Part shown: positions 1-7,238 of the stretch, in pieces
Layout of the letters: every line of letters begins with the position of its first letter
Position numbering within the stretch: position 1 is the first letter of the stretch
DNA from: Leptospiraceae bacterium
GTDB lineage: Bacteria > Spirochaetota > Leptospiria > Leptospirales > Leptospiraceae
Assembly (NCBI GenBank): GCA_027485405.1
Contig: JAIXRB010000106.1
Coordinates: 1 to 21,857 of the forward strand
Reading direction: 5' to 3'
DNA length: 21,857 nucleotides
Position numbers and translations under genes: made by a program
The notes under the pieces: model-generated
What the model was told of the DNA's origin: nothing
Database searches by the model: none
The model's input: only the letters and a program-made list of their open reading frames with translations

Positions 1-139
1 AAACACCGATGCTATGCAAGGTTTTTTCAAAAATCCAGGAATATTCACTCCCCGTATCAACAAGCAACTTTTTAACTGGAACCGAATCCTTTCGGTTAGA
101 GTGATTTTCAATTTTGAAATTCACGTAAAAGGTTCCCAT
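1..139 (-). CDS. Retropepsin-like (clan AA) aspartic protease, N-terminal part, cut by the window edge
   Basis: Read on the minus strand, an ATG at 139-137 opens a frame that stays open to the window edge (46 residues visible). It begins MGTFYVNFKIEN and contains LLVDTGSEYSW at about residues 26-36. The D-T-G triad after a hydrophobic strand is the active-site signature of retroviral-type aspartic proteases; small bacterial members of this family typically start MGTF and place LVDTG at this position. Full members are about 120 residues, so roughly two thirds lies outside the window. Family activity is cleavage of peptide bonds by a homodimer, one Asp per subunit; the substrate here is unknown. 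The preceding open frame ends one base upstream (TAG-C-ATG), which suggests translational coupling. No strong Shine-Dalgarno sequence is visible. Start choice rests on the MGTF beginning. Confidence 0.75.
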   Translation of the reverse strand, partial: MGTFYVNFKIENHSNRKDSVPVKKLLVDTGSEYSWIFEKTLHSIGV

Positions 140-140
140 G

Positions 141-311
141 CTATAGAGGAAAAGCCTCAAAGATAGAATTGTCAATAAAAAACAAAATATCCCTTTCGGT
201 TTTCAGATCGACGACTTGGAACCCTCCCGACAATATACCCTTCCAATAATTACTGAATTCTGCAAATATTGGAAAGGTATAATCATTGATTTCTAAAGTT
301 AAGAAATAGTT
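141..311 (-). other. Short open frame just upstream of the protease gene, no ATG; possible small or broken gene
   Basis: A minus-strand frame is open for 56 codons between a TAA at 314-312 and a TAG at 143-141, ending 1 nt before the protease ATG. The conceptual peptide looks protein-like (for example EINDYTFPIFAEFSNYW and VVDLKTERDILFFIDNS), but it contains no ATG or GTG. The only conventional alternative start is a TTG at about codon 27, preceded by GGAAGGG; that would give only 30 residues. Two explanations fit: a small gene with a non-standard start, or the 3' remnant of a gene whose 5' end is lost or frameshifted. I do not recognise the family. The plus strand of the same stretch is also partly open, which lowers confidence. 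Confidence 0.35.
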
Positions 312-345
312 TTAAAACTAAAAATCCCCTTGCATCAAACGATAA

Positions 346-495
346 CTAGCCTTTTTGCCACCGACATAACTTCGCTATAGAACAAGGATCAATCAATGCA
401 AATCGTTCGCAAATTTCATTTGTGAATTGAGAGTCTATAGCAGGGAGTCGGCGTAGTTTGCTAGAAGTTTTGCCCATTGATGTGAAAATACCCAT
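346..495 (-). CDS. Possible 49-residue small protein, hypothetical
   Basis: A minus-strand ATG at 495-493 opens 49 codons to a TAG at 348-346. The peptide begins MGIFTSMGKTSSKLRRL and contains three cysteines or so near its C terminus region (ICERFAL, DPCSIAKLC). The frame is also open upstream of the ATG back to a TAA near 540. AGAGGA lies immediately 5' of the ATG but is spaced too closely to be a good ribosome site. There is no signal peptide, membrane segment or recognisable motif. It may be an intergenic element that happens to be open rather than a gene. It is the only structured content I see in the 312-595 gap. Confidence 0.2.
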   Translation of the reverse strand: MGIFTSMGKTSSKLRRLPAIDSQFTNEICERFALIDPCSIAKLCRWQKG

Positions 496-595
496 ATTCC
501 TCTTCGGACATAATCCTAAAGGAGCAGTTTCCCCTATTTAAGTCAATCCTGAATTCAAGGATTCGCCAGACTCCATTTTGATTATGAATTCCTTA

Positions 596-645
596 CATTT
601 TTAGTCAATATTGAGTATAGACAAACGAAAATTAAATGATATCAT
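596..645 (+). promoter_or_regulatory. Putative promoter with CAATATTG palindrome, upstream of the NHL lipoprotein gene
   Basis: Bases 604-623 read GTCAATATTGAGTATAGACA. TAGACA (618-623) resembles a -35 box. TATCAT (640-645), 16 bp further, resembles a -10 box and would place the transcription start near 652, ahead of an AAGGA ribosome site (663-667) and the ATG at 676. The palindrome CAATATTG (606-613) is centred about 42 bp before that start, where class II activators bind. The block 596-623 recurs at 4625-4652 with 25 of 28 bases identical. A second palindrome, AATGATATCATT, covers 635-646 across the proposed -10 box and could be an operator. All box assignments are inference from sequence. 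Confidence 0.5.
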
Positions 646-675
646 TAATCCTTCAGATTTCTTAAGGATAAACAA

Positions 676-2259
676 ATGAAGATCAAAAAAACAACCTCAA
701 ACTGGCTCGAGATACTTGGTATTGCCGTGCTGGTGGCAAACGCAATGAATTGCAATCCTTTTGCTCCTAAAAAAAAGCAAGATGGAAGTGGCTTGGCGGC
801 TCTAGCGGCATTGGCGGGGGGGATAAATAGTAGTCCTACTTCTACTACTAGTTCGACAACTGATGCGGCCGCAACTACAGGAACAACTTTAACATTTACG
901 AGTTCTATTTCAGAAATGCCAATAAATAGAGATATTAAGGTTGCTAGTTCTGGGGTAGCATTAACTTTATCTAATTGTACTGCAACCCCAGCATTACCTT
1001 CAGGTCTTTCAATCTTTGCTAGAGTTATATCTATTACTTCTCAAGTTTGTCGAATTGAAGGAGCACCGAAAAGCCTTCAATCAGCGCAAACATATAATAT
1101 CAGCGCAACAACTACCGATACAACAACCTCCCCAAGTAAAACCGGTAATGCTACAGGGAGTGTTAGGATATCGGTAACTTGCGCCCCAAATTGTGTTTCA
1201 TCTTTAGCAGGAGCTAGTTATACAGGCACTTCATATTTCTTAGATGGAAATGCTACCACTGCTAGATTCAATTCTCCTCGCGGAATCGCCGTAGATTCTT
1301 CTGGAAATATATATGTTGCTGATACAAACAATTACAGAATTCGAAAAGTGACTCCTACAGGTGAGGTCACAACTCTAGCTGGTTCGGGTACTGCCGTTGC
1401 TACTAATGGAACTGGAACTGCCGCTAGCTTCTGGAATCCAACAGATTTAGCTATCGATTCAAATGGAAATCTTTATGTAGCTGATAATAGAATAGTAAGA
1501 AAAGTAAGCCCAACAGGTGTTGTTACAACTCTAGCCGGTAGTACAACATCTGGCAACGCAGATGGAACAGGAACAAACGCTACTTTCACAAATTTTGACG
1601 GGATAACGGTAGACTCTTTATTTAATGTTTATGTATTTAGTTCTTATCGAATAAGAAAGATAACCGCTGCTGGTGTAGTAACTACACTAGCAGGATCAGG
1701 AACAAGCGGGTTTGTAAATGACACAGGAACTGCCGCTAGATTTCAGAAAGAATCCGCCTATTTAACTGTTGATTCTTCAGGAAATTTATATGTAGCTGAT
1801 ACGGCGTCAATCAGAAAAGTAACCCCAACAGGAGTCGTCACTACATTGGCAGGAACTGCCTCTTCTGGAGGAACCACGACTTATACCACTTCTACGGTAG
1901 ATGGCACCGGAACCAATGCATTATTGTTTCCTGGTGATATAACAATAGATACTTCTGGAAATCTTTATATACGTGAGTATAATGGTTCTAATTCGAGAAT
2001 TAGAAAGATAACCTCCGGTGGTGTCGTTACAACTATTGCGGGTGATTGCACAAAACGAACCCCTCCGGAAGGGGCATTGGCTTCTGAAGTTTGTAATACT
2101 ACGAACTCGTTCGAAACTAACGACTATGGAGGCGCTAATGTTAATAGTTCAGGAAATGCCGCCACTTTTAGGCTCATTATGGGAATCACCGTGGATGCAA
2201 ACGGAAATATTTATGTGGCTGATGAGTTAAACAGGAATATTAGAAAGATAACGCTTTAA
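676..2259 (+). CDS. NHL-repeat beta-propeller lipoprotein with putative-Ig domain
   Basis: The 527-residue protein is probably a surface or periplasmic lipoprotein. The N terminus is basic then hydrophobic, with a spirochaete-type lipobox ending NAMNC at about residue 26. A low-complexity Ser/Thr/Ala stretch follows (about 45-70), then a putative-Ig (He_PIG-like) domain at about 72-168 with ALPSGLSIFA and RIEGAPKSLQ motifs. Six NHL repeats begin near residues 201, 255, 309, 362, 420 and 501, each of the type GIAVDSSGNIYVAD...IRKVTPTGVVTTLAG, enough for a six-bladed propeller. The third is degenerate (VYVFSS) and the fifth carries an insertion. NHL propellers usually bind proteins or carbohydrates; the ligand is unknown. 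AAGGA 8 nt upstream supports the ATG. It is flanked by divergent and convergent genes, so it is probably monocistronic from the promoter at 596-645. Confidence 0.88.
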   Translation: MKIKKTTSNWLEILGIAVLVANAMNCNPFAPKKKQDGSGLAALAALAGGINSSPTSTTSSTTDAAATTGTTLTFTSSISEMPINRDIKVASSGVALTLSNCTATPALPSGLSIFARVISITSQVCRIEGAPKSLQSAQTYNISATTTDTTTSPSKTGNATGSVRISVTCAPNCVSSLAGASYTGTSYFLDGNATTARFNSPRGIAVDSSGNIYVADTNNYRIRKVTPTGEVTTLAGSGTAVATNGTGTAASFWNPTDLAIDSNGNLYVADNRIVRKVSPTGVVTTLAGSTTSGNADGTGTNATFTNFDGITVDSLFNVYVFSSYRIRKITAAGVVTTLAGSGTSGFVNDTGTAARFQKESAYLTVDSSGNLYVADTASIRKVTPTGVVTTLAGTASSGGTTTYTTSTVDGTGTNALLFPGDITIDTSGNLYIREYNGSNSRIRKITSGGVVTTIAGDCTKRTPPEGALASEVCNTTNSFETNDYGGANVNSSGNAATFRLIMGITVDANGNIYVADELNRNIRKITL

Positions 2260-2399
2260 GGTTTTTTTTAGAGGGGTGTAACAACCCCCCTTAAGTTTGG
2301 AGTAGTGAATGGTGCTTCCGATTAAAAATTTCTGAATGAGGAGTCCTCGGAAAGTGCATAGCGAACATCGTTTATCGCATTTCCATAACAGAAATCCTA

Positions 2400-4289
2400 T
2401 CACCCAAAAGGAATCTGAATCTTCAAACCGTACGAAGTATCGTCTAAACTTTCTTCAATTGTACCTTTCATTCTAGTAACGCGAAGGAATATAGATCGAT
2501 CCGAATCTTTCCTTGAAGAACTACGGCTATGAAAATTGGTTTGTGAACGAAAATCAATACTGAGATAGTTCGGCTTGTTTTGAAACTCCAGATTTGCTGT
2601 AACGCCGCTAGGCCCATACTTGAGATCGTTATTTGTAAGTTCTCGAATCAATTGAAACAGATTATCTTGAAATTCGATCGAGTATCCTTTGAATTCAGCA
2701 TCATTGCTAAATTCGACTATAATGCGTCTTTGGTGCAATTCGTAGCGATGCAGGAGAAATAAATGGATGCCCAATTGAAAGTCTTGGGATAAAAGTTCCA
2801 AATCTTCTCTATGATGAAATCGGTAACGCACAGATAGAAGAAGACTTTCGGATAAAACTCGGATTTTTTGGAAATTCTTTTCCCATTCTTCTTGGGTTTT
2901 AGATTGGGTTTGAGAGAGAATGTTTAGATCTAGAGCCTTTTGACCAATTTCATCATGGAGATCTGAAAAAATGGCTGTCCTTTCTGACTGAATGGCGATC
3001 TGTCTCGCCAAATTGATTTTCGCTTCTTGTTCTTTTTCCAATTCTTGTTTTTTGGCGTGCAATTCCTTTTCAAGAATCTCCTTCGCGTCTCTCAGTCGTA
3101 AATAGAATTCTTTAATATGAAAGAAAATTATGAGTACCAGGCAAGAGACAAAACCTAAAAAAGAAAAATGAAAATAAAAACTAGGCATTTGAGGTAGGAG
3201 TCTTAGCTCCCAAAGGGCTTGTGGAAATATGCCTGAAAATATAAAAATAAAAGAGAATAGCAAGAGTCTTGCGGGTATTGAAGCTTGTTTTTGATTTAGC
3301 ATTGTAACCAAACACATCAAAAGTATATTGAATGTCATTAAAGAATAAGTCGGTATGCTAATCCAGTATTGGAATTTTAGATCCATGCTTACAAAAGCAG
3401 TGTAAAAAAATGAAAAAAGACAAAAGTATAAAAGATATTTCTTTTCGAAAGAAAACACTTTTTTAAAATTTGGGAAAGGCATGGATTCAAAGAAACAAAT
3501 GAACATATAAACGCTAAAAACGATGGATGGCTCACCAATTACCGTAGAAAGAAGGGGGTGATTCCAAACACCTAAAAACAAATGAGATTCATATAACAGA
3601 AATATTGACAAAGAAAGCAGAAAGCCACCTAAATATAGAATGGTTCTACTTTGAATTAAATATCCAAAACTGATTCCTACAAATCCGGAAAGCAAGGCAA
3701 GAACGGAAGAAAATAAGATAAAGAATTCATAGTGTCGCAAGATATAAAAAAGGAGTTCATCCGCTGGACCAAGCAAAGCAAAGTCCGAAAAACCAATATG
3801 AATCCAATTGGAATAACATAGGAAGGTGATCGTTTTTCCTTTGTCCGAATCTTTCAAATGGAACAAATTGTGCCGAACAAGCCCAGGGAAATCAATAGTG
3901 CGGGCAATCGGTATGGCTCCTTCGGAATACCGCAATTCTCCATCAACATAGACTCGAAAGCTCAAGTCAATGCCGTGAACCAATAAAGAGTAGTTTGGTG
4001 GCAAATCTTCGGGAATTATGTTTTGGATGTAGATGGTTTTTCCTTCCCTGGATCCTTCTAAATCCATTCCGATAGTGTAAGGCTTCCAACCGATTGCATT
4101 GTCCCGATTCACTGGGTCTTTCATGCTTTGGTATTCACTTTCCCATAAATATACCCAACCATTTTCCCATTCTGTGACCTTTGCATCGAGAGGTTTGGAA
4201 AGCCCATAGTAGGAGAAAAAGACGTACGCTATGGTAACTAGGAAGAGTAAGAGCAGACTAGAAAGGTAAATTCGTGGTTTTGCTTTCAC
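2400..4289 (-). CDS. DISM-type seven-transmembrane sensor histidine kinase, noncanonical ATP-binding region
   Basis: The 629-residue inner-membrane protein has one N-terminal membrane segment (about 7-30), an extracytoplasmic sensor domain of 7TMR-DISM type (about 35-185, with GIDLSFRVYVDGELRYSEG), about seven membrane helices (190-395) and a cytoplasmic coiled coil (398-438). A HisKA_3-like dimerisation motif follows, LHDEIGQ, with probable phospho-acceptor His445. The ATPase part keeps an N box (ELTNNDLKYG, about 547-556), but the expected DxGxG box is replaced by FRSQTNF, so ATP binding is atypical or impaired. The start is GTG; no clear ribosome site precedes it and no ATG lies nearby. 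It is paralogous to the kinase at 9154-11079, with the same layout and the same changes. No response regulator is adjacent on its own strand; the NarL-type regulator at 8520 is the nearest candidate partner. Confidence 0.85.
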   Translation of the reverse strand: MKAKPRIYLSSLLLLFLVTIAYVFFSYYGLSKPLDAKVTEWENGWVYLWESEYQSMKDPVNRDNAIGWKPYTIGMDLEGSREGKTIYIQNIIPEDLPPNYSLLVHGIDLSFRVYVDGELRYSEGAIPIARTIDFPGLVRHNLFHLKDSDKGKTITFLCYSNWIHIGFSDFALLGPADELLFYILRHYEFFILFSSVLALLSGFVGISFGYLIQSRTILYLGGFLLSLSIFLLYESHLFLGVWNHPLLSTVIGEPSIVFSVYMFICFFESMPFPNFKKVFSFEKKYLLYFCLFSFFYTAFVSMDLKFQYWISIPTYSLMTFNILLMCLVTMLNQKQASIPARLLLFSFIFIFSGIFPQALWELRLLPQMPSFYFHFSFLGFVSCLVLIIFFHIKEFYLRLRDAKEILEKELHAKKQELEKEQEAKINLARQIAIQSERTAIFSDLHDEIGQKALDLNILSQTQSKTQEEWEKNFQKIRVLSESLLLSVRYRFHHREDLELLSQDFQLGIHLFLLHRYELHQRRIIVEFSNDAEFKGYSIEFQDNLFQLIRELTNNDLKYGPSGVTANLEFQNKPNYLSIDFRSQTNFHSRSSSRKDSDRSIFLRVTRMKGTIEESLDDTSYGLKIQIPFG

Positions 4290-4624
4290 TAAGGTTTGAA
4301 GGAAAGCTTTATTACAAAGCAGAACTTCTTATTGGATTGCAGTTCATTCCGTACCACTACCGTAGGTCAATGGAGAAAAATTTTAAGAAAAAAATTTTGA
4401 GCCTTTGCAAAAATACCTAAAGTGAAGTATTTTCATTTTTTCAGAACATGCTGTAATTGTATATATGGGCAGGATTTTTGAAGAAAAAGTAAAATACCTG
4501 ATCAGCAAAGCTTTGGTTGCGAACGTGATGTATTCGACTTACATGAAATCGAATTGTAACAATTGCGCGATGCACAAAAGCAAACAGATGGTTCGGAAAA
4601 ATCCACATTTCTTCTCTTTTTCGT
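4290..4624. other. Intergenic region between the divergent kinase and FecR genes
   Basis: This stretch should hold the promoter and leader of the leftward kinase gene, but I cannot pick out convincing boxes. It contains A/T-rich runs around 4375-4400 (two AAAATTTT-like blocks) and no recognisable gene or RNA. A 69-codon rightward frame that starts at 4465 runs through the promoter element at 4625-4652 and is not credible as a gene. Confidence 0.4.
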
Positions 4625-4675
4625 CATTTATACTCAATATTGAGTATGGACAGATTGGAAAGAATATAGCATAAT
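4625..4675 (+). promoter_or_regulatory. Putative promoter with 16-bp palindrome, upstream of the FecR lipoprotein gene
   Basis: TACTCAATATTGAGTA (4631-4646) is a perfect 16-bp palindrome. It is followed directly by TGGACA (4647-4652), one base from the TTGACA -35 consensus. A 17-bp spacer leads to CATAAT (4670-4675), one base from TATAAT. The start of transcription would then fall at or next to the ATG at 4682, which lacks a Shine-Dalgarno sequence, so the mRNA may be leaderless. The palindrome centre lies about 43 bp upstream of the predicted start, a class II activator position. The same block occurs at 596-623 before another lipoprotein gene. Confidence 0.55.
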
Positions 4676-4681
4676 TTAGCC

Positions 4682-5857
4682 ATGCAAGTGAATCCCCCGA
4701 AAACAAAAAGTATACTATTGCTCAGCATTCTATTGGTTCTCCTCTACGGTAGTTTCTGTAAGGAAGGCGAAAAGCAAACTGCAACAGAGACCACCCCTCC
4801 CCCAAAGACCAAAGAACCGGAAGCTGTTGTTCTATTCATAGTCGGCGATGTAACTATCTTAGGAAGAAAGCTGAACTTGGGAGATCGGCTCCAAGTGGGC
4901 GAGGTTTTAGAAACTGGTCCCAAGGCTATGGCGGACTTACAGATATTAGGCGAAAGCGAAGTTGTCATCCGACTCAAAGAAAACTCTAAGTTTGATTTAA
5001 AGAGGTATGAATCTGAAGCTGGTACCGTTCATGAAGCAGATTTGCAAAAAGGTGTGGCACTATTTACTATCAAGAAACAACAGAAAAACCAATCCTTTAA
5101 CGTTCGCACTCCTACCTTTGTCGCCGGTGTTCGTGGAACTCAATTCTCTGTCCAAACTGCCTCCGATGGAAAATCCAAGATCGATGTTTTGGACGGTTCG
5201 GTCGCTGTAAAACCTCGGATTGAGTTAGTAGAAGCTATTGGCGAGGCGGGGCTTGAACAATTGGGCATCCAAAACCCTGTCACAGAGATTATAGTCGAAA
5301 AAGGAAAAAGCTCCGAAGTCAGCACAAAAGACATTGAAAAAATCGAAAAGGCTTCGGGGATTGCAGAACTAAAAAAACTGCCTGAATTGCAAACGCTTAC
5401 AGCTTCCATTCAAAATGCGGAGAACCCAGATGAAAAAAGAGCTCAAATGAAAATCGAAATCGCTTCCGCACTCCAAAAGCAAGAAGTGAAAGACGTGATC
5501 AAAGAAAAGGAAAGAACTCCAGCACCTAAGCCTTTCGTCATGGAAGTAAAAAAAGTTTCTGAATCGGAAGTTCAAAAACAGATTCAGGAATTCGAAGAGC
5601 TCATTGCCGTAGAACAGAAAAAAATCGAGAAACAGTTAGATAGCAAAGCGATCGTCCAAGAACGAAACAAATCGATGGAAAAGATATTGATGACTCGAAT
5701 CCAGAAGATCACCAAAAAATCCACGGAGAAACTGATTCTAAAAGATGGACGTGAGTTAGAAGGTGTGATCTTCCAAGACGATGATTTCTATTATGTTCTC
5801 ACTCCGCAAGGAACTGAAAAGATCCCTGAAGCACAAGTAGAAGGATTGGGATTTTAG
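4682..5857 (+). CDS. FecR-domain lipoprotein with C-terminal KDGRELEG-type beta motif
   Basis: The 391-residue protein starts with a hydrophobic signal (about 10-24) and a lipobox ending YGSFC (Cys26), so it should be lipid-anchored. Residues about 45-170 form a FecR domain (VGDVTILGRKLNLGDRL; TPTFVAGVRGTQFSVQ; KIDVLDGSVAVKP), a beta-rich module known from FecR sensors and common in leptospiral lipoproteins. A long charged, probably helical region (about 195-345) follows. The C terminus (349-391) has LILKDGRELEGVIF...TEKIPEAQV, a compact beta motif that also opens the next gene's mature protein. No FecI sigma factor or TonB receptor is nearby, so an iron-signalling role should not be assumed. 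The gene begins a run of closely spaced genes; the downstream ATG follows its stop by 10 nt. Confidence 0.85.
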   Translation: MQVNPPKTKSILLLSILLVLLYGSFCKEGEKQTATETTPPPKTKEPEAVVLFIVGDVTILGRKLNLGDRLQVGEVLETGPKAMADLQILGESEVVIRLKENSKFDLKRYESEAGTVHEADLQKGVALFTIKKQQKNQSFNVRTPTFVAGVRGTQFSVQTASDGKSKIDVLDGSVAVKPRIELVEAIGEAGLEQLGIQNPVTEIIVEKGKSSEVSTKDIEKIEKASGIAELKKLPELQTLTASIQNAENPDEKRAQMKIEIASALQKQEVKDVIKEKERTPAPKPFVMEVKKVSESEVQKQIQEFEELIAVEQKKIEKQLDSKAIVQERNKSMEKILMTRIQKITKKSTEKLILKDGRELEGVIFQDDDFYYVLTPQGTEKIPEAQVEGLGF

Positions 5858-5867
5858 GAGAAGTTTA

Positions 5868-7238
5868 ATGGTAAACTGGATTCGAAAACTCCCCCTACTC
5901 GCCGTGCTATGCGCAGTGGGTTCGTCACTCTTAGCAGACACCGTAAAACTAAAAAATGGTAAGATTTTGGACAATGTAAAATCCAAAATCGAAAAAGATG
6001 CTGTCATTGTTAAGTATGAGAACGGAAAGTCCGAATCGCTTCCAAAATCAAGCATTAGCTCAATTAAGGTTGCCGCCATTGATTGGAAGAAAAAAGAAGT
6101 ACCTCCTATTCCTTCCAACCTAGACGCCAAAGCGCAAGAAGAAGCACGTAAATTGGCAGAGCTAGAAGCGGCAAAAGAGGCTGAGGAAGAACGCCTTCGG
6201 GTAGCCGAGGCATCGGCGAAAGGAGCCGAATGGACTCCCAGGTCAGACGAAGAACACATATCCCCTTGGGGCAATTTTGCTCTTGGTCTCATCCCAGGTT
6301 ACAGCGGTTTGTATCGAACTGGCAACAAATGGGGGGGAGGAGCCTTTACATTTCTGGAGACAATCGCGGTATTAGGTGTTGCCGATGCCTATGGGGCAAA
6401 GCGAGTGGCAGGGAATCCTCTTTCGGACGGTTATGCGGGTTTTGGTCTAATTGGACTCAATCCAGAAACCAGGTCTACGCCTATTGGAACGGTTCTAAGT
6501 AATCTCATACTGGTCCAAGGATTTCAACTATACGGCTATGAAGGAGGAATTACAGGTCAGCCGATTGCCGAGATTGGTCAAGCGGCTAATTCGGAAGGTT
6601 CCCTAGTCAAAGAACAATCTCGCCGAGCCGCTGTTCTAGGTTTTATCCTAATTATGGATGGAATCGCATCCTATTTCTCGGCCACCGCATGGAACGAAGG
6701 GACATTTGGTGGGGAAAAAGATCCTAACTTCGTAAGACCGACTCGCCCTATTGATCGGGTGTTCCGCTCAGCCTTCCTACCTGGTTGGGGACAGGCTTAT
6801 GGGGGCAATTCAGTCAAGGGATATACTTGGATGGCAGGTGCAGTTGGGTTACTTGCCAATGCCGGAGCTAAGGAAACAGCAGTAACAGAGGCACAACGAT
6901 CGTATCGTCAATATTCAGGTTTTGTTTCGGGTTTGATCGGTAGTCAGAGTGGAATCTCTGCTGATCCAATCACAAATTCCTTTCTTTCCAGTTACTTAAT
7001 CGGAACACCAGGATTTGACAATTTAAGCAGTGCAGTAGCGGCGAGAAACCAAGCTTGGAGTATGTATGGAGCTTTTTGGTTTTTGAACCTAATTGATGCA
7101 TATTTCTTCAGTGGAAAAAACGACACTTCACGAGTCAGCTTCGTTCCCTCTTTTCAATATGTGCCAGTAGGCTTATTTGCTGGGCGTGCCCAATTCGAAT
7201 CCCATTTTTCTCTTTCTATGGAAGTAAAGTATGAATAA
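5868..7238 (+). CDS. Exported membrane-associated protein with PGxGQxYxGxxxKG repeats, function unknown
   Basis: The 456-residue protein has a cleavable-type signal peptide (about 1-22, ending SSLLA-DT) and then a KLKNGKIL...KYENGKSESLP beta motif (25-68) like the C terminus of the preceding FecR protein. An Ala/Glu/Lys-rich coiled-coil stretch occupies about 83-120. The rest is Gly- and aromatic-rich and hydrophobic, with two related blocks: LGLIPGYSGLYRTGNKWGGG (about 140-160) and SAFLPGWGQAYGGNSVKGY (about 300-318). These resemble the PGxGQxYxGxxxKG motif of DUF5683-like proteins; the assignment is from memory of the motif only. TAGGAG (5855-5860), overlapping the upstream stop codon, serves as the ribosome site and supports translational coupling. 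It overlaps the next gene by 8 nt. Confidence 0.75.
   Translation: MVNWIRKLPLLAVLCAVGSSLLADTVKLKNGKILDNVKSKIEKDAVIVKYENGKSESLPKSSISSIKVAAIDWKKKEVPPIPSNLDAKAQEEARKLAELEAAKEAEEERLRVAEASAKGAEWTPRSDEEHISPWGNFALGLIPGYSGLYRTGNKWGGGAFTFLETIAVLGVADAYGAKRVAGNPLSDGYAGFGLIGLNPETRSTPIGTVLSNLILVQGFQLYGYEGGITGQPIAEIGQAANSEGSLVKEQSRRAAVLGFILIMDGIASYFSATAWNEGTFGGEKDPNFVRPTRPIDRVFRSAFLPGWGQAYGGNSVKGYTWMAGAVGLLANAGAKETAVTEAQRSYRQYSGFVSGLIGSQSGISADPITNSFLSSYLIGTPGFDNLSSAVAARNQAWSMYGAFWFLNLIDAYFFSGKNDTSRVSFVPSFQYVPVGLFAGRAQFESHFSLSMEVKYE

Noticed and set aside
2262..2290. GGGGT/ACCCC hairpin next to a T run after the NHL gene, as a terminator
   Set aside because: The T run (2262-2269) precedes the stem on the plus strand instead of following it, so it does not fit a Rho-independent terminator for the NHL gene; on the minus strand an A run follows.
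2317..2352. GAGGAGTCCTC palindrome inside a TTCCGA/TCGGAA inverted repeat, as terminator of the leftward kinase
   Set aside because: The stem is only 4 bp with a 3-nt loop and the nearest T run on the minus strand is about nine bases further away; too weak to call.
4465..4674. 69-codon rightward open frame in the kinase/FecR intergenic region
   Set aside because: It runs through the conserved palindrome and -35/-10-like boxes, has no ribosome site or motif, and its sequence does not look like a protein with a signal or domain.
5756..6292. 178-codon leftward open frame opposite the FecR and repeat-protein genes
   Set aside because: It is antisense to two well-supported genes, spans their junction, and its Ser/Ala-rich composition is what the complementary strand of a Lys/Glu-rich coiled-coil region gives.
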